Program-made: the position numbers and the translations under genes
Origin: Polyrhizophydium stewartii
Lineage: Eukaryota > Chytridiomycota > Chytridiomycetes > Rhizophydiales
Length of the DNA stretch: 19,428 nucleotides
NCBI GenBank assembly: GCA_027604665.1
Contig: JADGIZ010000207.1
Span: forward strand, 1-19,428
Reading direction: 5' to 3'
Shown: piece by piece, positions 1-7,293 of the stretch
How the letters are laid out: each line of letters starts with the position of its first letter
How positions within the stretch are numbered: the stretch's first letter is position 1
Notes under the pieces: generated by a model
What the model saw: only the letters and a program-made list of their open reading frames with translations
Database searches by the model: none
What the model was told of the DNA's origin: nothing

Positions 1-58
1 CCCCCAGCGTCCAATCCGCGCGCCGCTGACGCGCACGCATGCACACTCGCGCCTCCAG
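1..58 (+). other. probable 3' end of a UAP1 intron
   Basis: The stretch has the look of the other intron ends in the window: a CTGAC branch-like site at about 26-30 followed by CTCCAG at 53-58. The reading frame is also open through it, but the translated residues do not look like the UAP1 family, whereas those from base 59 on do. The opposite possibility, that it is coding, cannot be excluded because the residues just before base 59 (RLQ) slightly resemble the family's LKLQ segment. Confidence 0.5.
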
Positions 59-1087
59 CTCGCCGCCCAGCACGCCGGCGGCAAGGAAGTCGTCATCCCC
101 TGGTACGTCATGACCTCGGGCCCAACCCGCGCCGCAACAGAGGCCTTCTTTGTGCGCAAGAACTTCTTTGGCCTCAAAAAGGAAAACGTCATCTTCTTTG
201 AGCAGGGCGTCCTGCCCGCCTTCACCCCGGAGGGCAAGATCTTCCTCGAGACAAAGGACACCCTCGCCGTCGCCCCGGACGGAAACGGCGGCATCTATGC
301 TGCCCTGCGCTCCCAGGGCGTCATCGCCGACCTCGAGCGCCGCTGCATCCCGTACATCCACGCCTACTGCGTCGACAACTGCCTCGTCAAGGTCGCCGAT
401 CCCGTCTTCATCGGCTACTGCGTCGAAAAGAACGCAGACTGCGGCGCAAAGGTCGTCCCGAAGCGGTACCCGGAGGAGCCCGTCGGCGTCATCTGCATGC
501 GCAACGGCCGCCATGGCGTCGTCGAGTACAGCGAGATCGACCCCGCCATGGCCCGCGCGCTCACCCCCGCCGGCGTGCCCGTCTACAACGCCGGCAACAT
601 CGCCAACCATTTCTACACCCTCGACTTTCTGCGCCGCGTCGAGCACTTTGAGAAGGACCTCGACTACCACATTGCCCGCAAGAAGATCAAGCACGTCGAC
701 CTCGCCACGGGCAACCTGGTCTCGCCCTCCTCCCCGAACGGCATCAAGCTCGAGCTCTTCATCTTTGACGTCATGCCCTTTGCCGAGCGCATGGCCGTGC
801 TCGAGGTTGCCCGCGCAGACGAGTTCTCGCCCCTCAAGAACGCTCCCGGCGCAAAGGACGGCGACTCGCCAGAGACCTCGCGCGCGGACATCATGGCCCA
901 GCACGTCCGCTTCGTCGAGGCCGCCGGCGGAAAGGTCGCCCCGACCCAGGGCTCCACCGCCCCCGTCTTTGAGATCAGCCCCCTCGTCTCGTACGACGGC
1001 GAGGGTCTCGAGGCTCTCCAAGGCGTCGTTGTGCCCACTCCGAAGCTCATCTCGTCCGCCGCCGACCTGCACGCCCTGACGCACTGA
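59..1087 (+). CDS. UAP1: UDP-N-acetylglucosamine pyrophosphorylase, 3' portion (5' end outside window)
   Basis: Makes UDP-GlcNAc from GlcNAc-1-phosphate and UTP in the cytosol; this is the last step of the hexosamine pathway that feeds chitin, N-glycan and GPI-anchor synthesis. The visible 342 residues match the C-terminal two-thirds of UAP1/QRI1 proteins of roughly 480 residues. In order one sees IPWYVMTSGPTR, FFGLKKENVIFF, APDGNGGIYAAL, YCVDNCLVKVADPVFIGYC, GAKVVPKRYPEEPVGV, VVEYSEID, NAGNIANHF, PNGIKLELFIFDVMP and DEFSPLKNAPGAKD, ending after EISPLVSYDGEGL. The N-terminal nucleotide-binding loop (LxGGxGTRLG type) lies upstream of the window, so the gene is partial here but shows no break. 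The ATG at base 110 is internal, not a start, because the conserved IPWYV precedes it. It converges on the sulfurtransferase gene, with 180 bp between the two stops. Confidence 0.96.
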   Translation, partial: LAAQHAGGKEVVIPWYVMTSGPTRAATEAFFVRKNFFGLKKENVIFFEQGVLPAFTPEGKIFLETKDTLAVAPDGNGGIYAALRSQGVIADLERRCIPYIHAYCVDNCLVKVADPVFIGYCVEKNADCGAKVVPKRYPEEPVGVICMRNGRHGVVEYSEIDPAMARALTPAGVPVYNAGNIANHFYTLDFLRRVEHFEKDLDYHIARKKIKHVDLATGNLVSPSSPNGIKLELFIFDVMPFAERMAVLEVARADEFSPLKNAPGAKDGDSPETSRADIMAQHVRFVEAAGGKVAPTQGSTAPVFEISPLVSYDGEGLEALQGVVVPTPKLISSAADLHALTH

Positions 1088-1267
1088 GTGGCTGTCGTCC
1101 GTTTCGTTGGCTCAGCCCGCAGCCCATCGTGCTCAGGGCGACTACATTTCAAATGAAGTGTCTCTGGTTTCATTGGCGCACTGACCCTGGCCACGCTCAT
1201 CGTCAGACTTCGGCATCGTTCATCGTCCGATCTCGGCTTCAGCGACGGCTTGGCCGTGCCGGCCCCG

Positions 1268-2411
1268 TCATGGCTCGATCACGCTGCCCGGACGGCCCGC
1301 GTACTCGGTCCACGAGCCGTCGTACACGGACACGTCCCGCGCTCCAGCGCGCTCCAGCGCAACAAACAGCACCGACGCCGTCACGCCGCTGCCGCATGTG
1401 CAGATGATGGGTCGCGCCAGATCGAGCCCGGCCGAAGTGAACAGCGCAGCGAGATCCGCCGCCGGCAGCATCGTGCCAGTCGCCGGGTCCACCACACGCC
1501 CAGACGGCACGCTGACCGCCGTCGGCATGTGCCCGCTGCGCAGGCCCGCGCGCGGCTCCGGTTCCGCGCCCGTGAATCTGCAGACACACATGCGCACATA
1601 CGCACACACACGCAGATGCAGCCAGCATCAGCCACCACTTGCCAGGCCTAGCAAGCTGATCATCCAACAACGCACCGCCCAGCAGGCCGCGCATCCACAA
1701 TCTGCGCATCGCGGGTCGTCATTGCGCGCACAATGTCCTCGTAGGTGCGCACCAGCGTCGGCGTGCCGGGCTCGGCGTACGTCCGAGCTTCGATCACTGC
1801 CTCGCCCGTCTCGGTCGGCCGGCCCTCGGCCGTCCAGCGCGGCAGCCCGCCGTCCAGCACCGACACCTGCGTGTGTCCGAACGCCCGGAACGTCCAGTAC
1901 ACGCGGCACGCCGGGCCGACGCCTGCCGTGTCGTATATCTGCCCACAGGTGTGCGTCCCGGCGTCAGCCGCCGCCGACACCCGACTTTCGCCGCCGCGGC
2001 ACCCACCACAACGTGGTCCTTGTCGCTGATGCCAAGGCGGCCTGCGCAGCGGCCGTCAGCAACCCCCGGTCGCAACGCTCGCTCGCAGACTCCCGCACGC
2101 CCGCGCACCGACGCTCTCGGCGAACACGCGCGGCGTCGGCAGCATGTGCGGCAGCGTCGTCGTGCGGTCCGCGACGGCGTCAATGTCAAAGAAGCGGGCA
2201 CCCTGCACGGCGTCTCAGCACACACACCCCCTGGGAACCACTCCTCCCGCGGCGCTGCGGGCGACGCACGCACGGGGATGTGGCGCGCAGCGAACTCGGC
2301 CGCGGCGTTGCGGCGCGTGGCAGGCATGTGCCACGAGCCGTCCAGCACCACCGCCGTGCGCAGTGCGGCCAGCGCCGACGGCGCAATCAAAGCAGGTGCC
2401 TTCGAGAGCAT
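1268..2411 (-). CDS. TUM1: 3-mercaptopyruvate sulfurtransferase / rhodanese, TUM1-MPST type (5 exons)
   Basis: A two-domain sulfurtransferase that takes sulfur from mercaptopyruvate (or thiosulfate) onto an active-site cysteine; fungal and animal relatives pass sulfur to tRNA thiolation and other acceptors. Exons on the minus strand are 2411-2274, 2202-2109, 2041-2007, 1938-1676 and 1577-1268. They join in phase to exactly 280 codons including the stop. Domain 1 shows VLDGSWHMP, FAARHIP followed by GARFFDIDA, TTTLPHMLP, GISDKDHVVIYDTAG and VYWTFRAFGHTQVSVLDGG. Domain 2 shows DARPAGRFTG, GLRSGHMPTA and the active-site loop CGSGVT (catalytic Cys about residue 238), then VYDGSWTEY. The CGSGVT loop is the mercaptopyruvate type rather than the CRKGVT thiosulfate type. 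Introns start GTGCGT, GTGCGC, GTGGGT and GTGCGT. The frame changes along the strand are explained by introns, so this is not a pseudogene. Confidence 0.93.
1584..1614. repeat. 31-nt perfectly alternating purine-pyrimidine (CA/CG/TA) tract
   Basis: Bases 1584-1614 alternate purine and pyrimidine without a break. The tract lies inside the last TUM1 intron (1675-1578 on the minus strand), just before its acceptor. Such tracts can adopt Z-DNA and can vary in length; here this is only inferred from composition. Confidence 0.7.
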
Positions 2412-2548
2412 GTCGGGCAACCTCGAAACTCGCTCCAAGACGCGTTGACGAGCAACAGCCCGACAACAACGCCCGCGAGCGCCCGAGACGCGGAACTTGA
2501 CCGCCTGCATTCCAGCTGTCCCCGCACCTGCGGCCGCACGCCACACGC
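2412..2548. promoter_or_regulatory. divergent intergenic promoter between TUM1 and the first GT71 gene
   Basis: Only 137 bp separate the start codons of the sulfurtransferase (minus, 2411) and the mannosyltransferase (plus, 2549), so both 5' leaders and promoters must lie here or overlap the genes. I see no clear TATA box; the stretch is GC-rich with a short A/C-rich patch near 2451-2470. A shared bidirectional promoter is inferred from geometry alone. Confidence 0.5.
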
Positions 2549-4259
2549 ATGCCACCCGTCAAGCTGCCTGCCACCGCGCGCCGCGCGCGCGCATGGCGCC
2601 TTGTGTGCGTTGCAGCGGTGTGCTGGCTGGCCGTGGCCGCCGTGGCCTTCCCGATGCTGCGTGAGCCGCACGCGCCGCACGTCGACCTGTGCGTCCCGCG
2701 CGCCGTGCTGACTGTCGCCGCGCCAACATTCGCGCCCGCGCAGGCCCGCGCCGCACGCCCGTCTTGGAATGGCTGCCCGCATCGGACAGCCTGCTCGTCG
2801 AGGTTGCCGAGGCGTCGTCGACCAGGAACGCCAAGGGTGCCGTGCCGATGCCGGCCTCCCACCGCCGCCCGTCTGTGCGGCTGCCCGCACGCATCAACGC
2901 CTCCGCCGTCGCAACAGTCGTCGAGATGCTCCAGTCGCACGACCGCGACCCGGATCCAGCGGGCGACGACTGGCTGCTCCTGGGCGACCTCGCGCGCGCG
3001 CACCGCGTCGCATACGATGCCATGCGCAGCCTCACGGCGCATGCGGACGACGCCGACCAGCTCGCCGTTCTGGCGCCGCACTTTGGACGCATCGAGTCCC
3101 GCTTGTTCCCATGGCTCGGCAACGCATCGTCGCTCGACCGCGCTGCGTCCGCAGCAGGCCGCGGCATCGCCATCACGACTGGCACAAAGTACGCCCTCGT
3201 CGCCAAGCTCGCCATCACCGCCATCCGCCGCCTCGGCTCGCCGCTGCCCATCGAGGTGTTCTTCTGCGGCGACGACGATCTCGCCGCGGCCGAGCGCGCC
3301 ATGCTCGCGGCGCTGCCGGGCGTCGCCGTCGTCGACATGCGCTCACGGCTCGCCATCACAGACTGCCAGCGGTCGTGGGGCAACAAGCCGTTCGCGGCGC
3401 TCGCGTCGTCGTTCCGCGAGGTGATTCTGATGGACGCCGACACCATGTTTGTGCAGCCGCCCGATGTGCTGTTTGGCATGCGCGGGTATTCCGACACTGG
3501 CGCGCTGCTCTTCCGCGATCGAACGCTCGCGCCAGGTCTGCTCTCGCACGGCTACGGCATCACTGCGCTCATTTGTGCCGCCGCCGAGCCGTTCCAGGAC
3601 CAGCTCCTGTACGGCGACAGCCGCGTCGTGCATCGGCGGTCCAGCAGCGTCGAGATCGACTCGGGCGTGGTCGTGTGGGACAAGGCTCGAGTCATGCCCG
3701 TCGTGCTCCTGACGTGCCTGTTCAATTCACAGCCGTTTCGGGACGTGCTGTACACCTGGTCGCACGGTGAGCGCTGGATTGCTGTGGCCAACTCTTGCAA
3801 TGCACTGTCCATGCACGCACATCTCTGGCCAAGGGACTCACCCTTTCGGCTCACCGCTCCACAGGCGACAAAGAGTCCTTCTGGATCGCGCACGAGACTC
3901 TGCGCATCCCGTTCGTCCTCGCGCCAGGCTACGGCGGCGCCATCGGCACCCTCGAGTACCTCTCAACCTCTCCGTCAACGCGGCGTGTCTGCGGCGGCCT
4001 CTTCCACGTCGACGACCGCCACGACCCGCTGTGGTTCAACGGCGGAATCGGCGTGCGCACGCCCACGCGCAACTTACGGCTCGCTGCGCCGTCCGTCTGG
4101 GCCATCGACTACGCGGGCGAGAATGTCTTGTGGGAGTTCAAGGAGGGCGCCTTCTGCTTGCGTGTTGATGGTGGCGTCGGCGTTGGCGTGCTCAAGGGCG
4201 GCGAGGTCGAGATTGTGAGGGTCATGGTCGAGTTGGGGAAAGAGCTTTTCCAGTTGTGA
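2549..4259 (+). CDS. GT71 family (Mnn1-like) alpha-mannosyltransferase, copy A (3 exons)
   Basis: A Golgi type II membrane glycosyltransferase expected to add alpha-1,3-mannose from GDP-mannose to N- or O-linked mannans. Exons are 2549-2660, 2744-3766 and 3865-4259, giving 509 residues. Residues 1-17 are basic, 18-34 form one hydrophobic signal anchor, and a stem follows. The catalytic region begins near residue 160 and shows GIAITTGTKYALVAKLAI, LPIEVFFCGDDDL, KPFAALASSFREVILMDADT (DxD at about D268/D270), FVQPPDVLFGMRGY, TGALLFRDRTL, EIDSGVVVWDK and LLTCLFN. HGDKESFWIAHE spans the second intron, and VCGGLFHVDD and WFNGG follow. The introns begin GTGAGC and end CAG, with CTGAC in the first. 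A near-identical core lies 2389 bases downstream in copy B. Acceptor sugar and linkage cannot be read from the sequence. Confidence 0.9.
3107..3526 (+). repeat. core of GT71 copy A, direct repeat with 5496-5915
   Basis: This 420-nt coding stretch aligns without gaps to 5496-5915 at a constant offset of 2389. By eye there are about nine mismatches, many synonymous, so roughly 98% identity. The edges are abrupt: the sequence just outside each end diverges at once. A second matching block, 3652-3720 versus 6041-6109, keeps the same offset with two mismatches. Confidence 0.92.
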
Positions 4260-4995
4260 TGGTTATATCGTTGCGCTTGGTGGGCGGGTCTGTGGCTCCG
4301 TTTTTAACTCATAAGAATCCGATGCAATATAATCTCGCTTTGGTTTGCCTTTGCCTTGATATGCCCTGTCGTTTCTTGCCTAGCATGCGATTCCGGCCAG
4401 CGGATCTCGAGCTGCGAGCATCTTCAAGCAGCGACTCTGCAGGCGTGATGCTGCTACATTCATATCACCGCTATGCGATGAAAAAAAAATTGTCGGTTGG
4501 GATGAGCCGGAGTGTCGCACCAAAGTGGGACCAGGAAGAGTGTCGTCAGGAACGACTCCAAAACCGCGTCGGCGACAAGCGAGCCTTGCCCCTTGCTTGA
4601 CTCGCTTGTACTCTGTCAACCCGCCGCCCGCCTACGCCGGCCGCACACCCCGCAGGTACGGCCCCAACAACCCCGCGCACCCGCGCATCCGCACTCGCGC
4701 ACATCCGTGCGTGCACGCGCCCATGCGCGCACGCGGCGAGGCCCCACGCCCGCACTGGGCATTCGCACTTACGCAATCAATGAAAACGCTTACACTCTGC
4801 GACACGCCGCCCGCCTACGCACGCCCCGCAGAGTCCCCATCGCGCCCCCTCAACGAGCGGGAGGCCGCGACACGGAGCCTGTTTTTGCGGCGCGATCTTA
4901 CTGCGACTCGACTTGGTCAACAGATCTTGGCCGACCGCCGCGTGCCGTCAGCGCAGTATCCAGCTATCACCTCAGCCCACCTGCCCGCGTGCAGG
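4260..4995 (+). other. 736-bp intergenic region between the two GT71 genes
   Basis: No gene is recognised here. The first about 250 bases are less GC-rich and hold the likely 3' end of copy A, including an A/T-rich patch around 4325-4332 and an A9 run at 4481-4489. From about 4610 the DNA is C-rich, with CGCGCA/GCGCAC alternation around 4675-4745 and a 16-nt direct repeat at 4622-4637 and 4805-4820. The frame of copy B exon 1 is open back to 4525, so a longer N-terminus is possible, but those residues are Pro/Arg/Ala-rich filler and match nothing I know. Confidence 0.6.
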
Positions 4996-6727
4996 ATGCC
5001 TCAAGCGAAGTTGGCCGAAAGGCTCAACGCCGTGTCTCGCTGCGGACCCAGATACACCCGCCGCACCGTCTTTGCCACGATACTTGCTGTCTGCGGGACG
5101 CTGTTTGCTCTGACGACCTTTGGCTGGAGTAAGTTGCCGTGGTCGCGGCAGCAGAAGTTGAGCCGGCCCAACATCACTGTCGTCGGCTGTTGATCCTGAC
5201 ACGGCCTTGTCTCCCAAAGTCGACTTGACTGCAGATTATGTCGCGAGGAGAGGCAATGTCCAGTTCGACACGTCTGAGCTGGCAGCGCGCGCGCAAGAGC
5301 TGAGCGGCATACTCGCTCAACTTGAGATCCCAGAGCCTGGTGATTGGACTGCGCTTGGCAACGTCGCCCGGGCATTCTACGAGGCATACGAGCACGTTCA
5401 AAAGGCACGCAGCATCACAGGGTCGGCCAAGCACACCGATCGTGCCGAGTTGCGGCTCCTGGCCGCCAACTTCACGGCTCTCGAAGCCACGCTGTTCCCA
5501 TGGCTCGGCAGCGCATCGTCGCTCGACCGCGCTGCGTCCGCAGCAGGCCGCGGCATCGCCATCACGACTGGCACAAAGTACGCCCTCGTCGCCAAGCTCG
5601 CCATCACCGCCATCCGCCGCCTCGGCTCGCCGCTGCCCATCGAGGTGTTCTTCTGCGGCGATGACGATCTCGCCGCGGCCGAGCGCGCCATGCTTGCGGC
5701 GCTGCCGGGCGTCGCCGTCGTCGACATGCGCACACGGCTCGCCATCACAGACTGCCAGCGGTCGTGGGGCAACAAGCCGTTCGCGGCGCTCGCGTCGTCG
5801 TTCCGCGAGGTGATTCTGATGGACGCCGACACCATGTTTGTGCAGCCGCCCGACGTGTTGTTTGGCATGCGCGGGTATGCCGACACTGGCGCGCTGCTCT
5901 TCCGAGATCGGACGCTGCCGTTCGGGACAAATGGATACTGGGGCCATGATCTCGTTGCGGTTCTTGAGCAGATCGCGGCGCCGTTTGCGGGGAACATGCT
6001 GCTGAGGGATAACCGTCCCTTGTCGCGCAAAGGCTCGGAAGAGATCGACTCGGGCGTGGTCGTGTGGGACAAGGCTCGAGTCATGCCTGTCGTGCTGCTG
6101 ACGTGCCTGCTCAACGCACCGCCGTTCACGGTTTCAAAGTTGGCGAGACTGCATGGTGGGCATTCTCATGCTATGGATGCGGCTTGGTCAGCGTGGAGTT
6201 GAGCGTCGGTTGTGCTGACATGCTCTTGGGATGCACTCTCGTGTCGATCAGGTGACAAGGAGACGTTTCTGATCGCACACGAGGCTCTTCATGTTCCGTT
6301 CGCCACCGGCCCAAGCTTCGGCAGCGCGATCGGCCAGCTCACCTTGCGAGAGCCGAATCGGCCTCGCGTGTGCGGACCGCTGCTGCATGTCGACGCCGAC
6401 GCTAGCCCAGTATGGATCAACGGCGGGCTGGGCAAACGCATTCCGTCTGTCAATCCCGAGGTCGTCTGGCCAGAGTATCTTGCGATCGACGACCGCGGAT
6501 ACGATCTCGACTGGGATCACTCCCGTGCACTGATTTGTCTCGTGGCGGGCGAGAATGGCATTGTCGAGGGCAAGCCAGCCGCGCGGCTCGTGCGTGTCTC
6601 GGGCAACGCCAAGAGCATGCTCGACTGGATGGCTGCAGAGTGGATCGAGACTTTCCAGATCAAACACGAGCCTCAGAACGTGGTGCCCGTCGTGGCCGGG
6701 TCTGCTCCCGAAGGCGGCAACCAATGA
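4996..6727 (+). CDS. GT71 family (Mnn1-like) alpha-mannosyltransferase, copy B (3 exons)
   Basis: A tandem paralogue of the preceding mannosyltransferase with the same expected Golgi role. Exons are 4996-5128, 5220-6155 and 6252-6727, giving 514 residues; an acceptor at 5234 in place of 5219 would shorten the protein by five residues. The ATG at 4996 was chosen because it puts a single hydrophobic anchor at residues 24-43 behind a basic N-terminus. The catalytic segment carries the same motifs as copy A, with the DxD at about D246/D248, EIDSGVVVWDK, and HGGDKETFLIAHE split by the second intron at the homologous place. The last exon ends in a longer tail (residues to 514) with VCGPLLHVDAD and WINGG. 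The N-terminal anchor and stem, the first intron (GTAAGT) and the loop between RDRTL and EIDSG differ strongly from copy A. Confidence 0.9.
5496..5915 (+). repeat. core of GT71 copy B, direct repeat with 3107-3526
   Basis: Partner of the repeat in copy A, with about nine mismatches in 420 nt and no gaps. A 125-nt stretch follows (5916-6040) that aligns in length but not in sequence, then a second block at 6041-6109 matches 3652-3720. Confidence 0.92.
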
Positions 6728-7293
6728 ATGCCGCTGTGCTGCATCGCAGACATCGCATCTTGGAGTCGTCAGGACGGCCGAGTGAGAGCGAGCGCCGTGG
6801 CCGCTTGCTGAGCGCGACACAGACGCGGCGCGCATGTCCAGCACCGAGGCGGCTGCGGCTCTGCATCACCATCAACACTCGGCCAGCGTCAGCGTCGGCG
6901 GCGCGGGGCCGGCAGACGGGCCCGGGCAGCGTGGACGCCCCCGCAGCGGCCCGCCGCAGGGCCATCGCGCGCTGGCCGCAATCAGTCCCGCCGAGCTCCT
7001 CAATGCCAAGCAGATGCTGGTTCCACCCAGGTGGACTCGTGTAGGGCCGCCGCCCAGCACTTTTGCAATGCGCGCATACTCGCGACGACAAGCGACGGTT
7101 GAGGGACCAGGAGGCATCTTGCCGATGCTGCCAGGGCCGCTCGCCGTGTCGCTCTCCCGCGGCTTCTTGCCGGGACGCGTCGGCCCGCTGGACACTTGAT
7201 GATGTCGGCCGCCTGACGCTTCTCGCCGGGCACGGCACCGAGCTGCGCTGACACGTTGCTGCGCATCTGCACTTACGGAACTCGAATGCTCAG
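6728..7293 (+). other. unresolved 5' region of the RALGPS-like gene
   Basis: This 566-bp stretch lies between the copy B stop and the first exon I can place securely. The downstream exon at 7294-7347 has no start codon, so at least one coding exon, or a start within a longer exon, must lie here. The best candidate begins at the ATG at 6834, but no donor/acceptor pair leads from it to 7294 in a convincing phase. Both strands stay open in long GC-rich frames, so open frame alone does not help. Confidence 0.55.
6834..7030 (+). other. candidate first coding exon of the RALGPS-like gene (low confidence)
   Basis: Starts at an ATG 107 bp after the upstream stop. It reads as a Ser/Ala/Gly/Pro-rich segment with a His-rich patch (LHHHQH) and ends SPAELLNAKQMLVPP before a possible donor CCCAG/GTGGAC at 7031. 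The codons prefer G or C in the third position like the neighbouring genes. The phase left at 7030 does not fit the exon at 7294 directly, so another exon or a different donor (for example 7041) would be required. Confidence 0.3.

Noticed and set aside
1268..2411. TUM1 read as a frameshifted pseudogene
   Set aside because: Each frame change falls at a GT...CAG pair and all five exons join to an exact 280-codon gene with the active site intact.
1398..2711. 437-residue plus-strand open frame
   Set aside because: It runs antisense to the TUM1 exons and into the first GT71 gene. It is Arg/Pro/Ala-rich with no family resemblance, while the minus strand gives a complete phase-consistent sulfurtransferase.
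2559..3497. 312-residue minus-strand open frame, repeated at 5398-6129
   Set aside because: It is the mirror of the GT71 catalytic exons in GC-rich DNA. It recurs in the second copy only because the sense sequence is duplicated.
3107..5915. Direct repeats as ends of a transposable element
   Set aside because: The repeats are the coding core of two paralogues, in frame, without terminal inverted repeats, target duplications or transposase.
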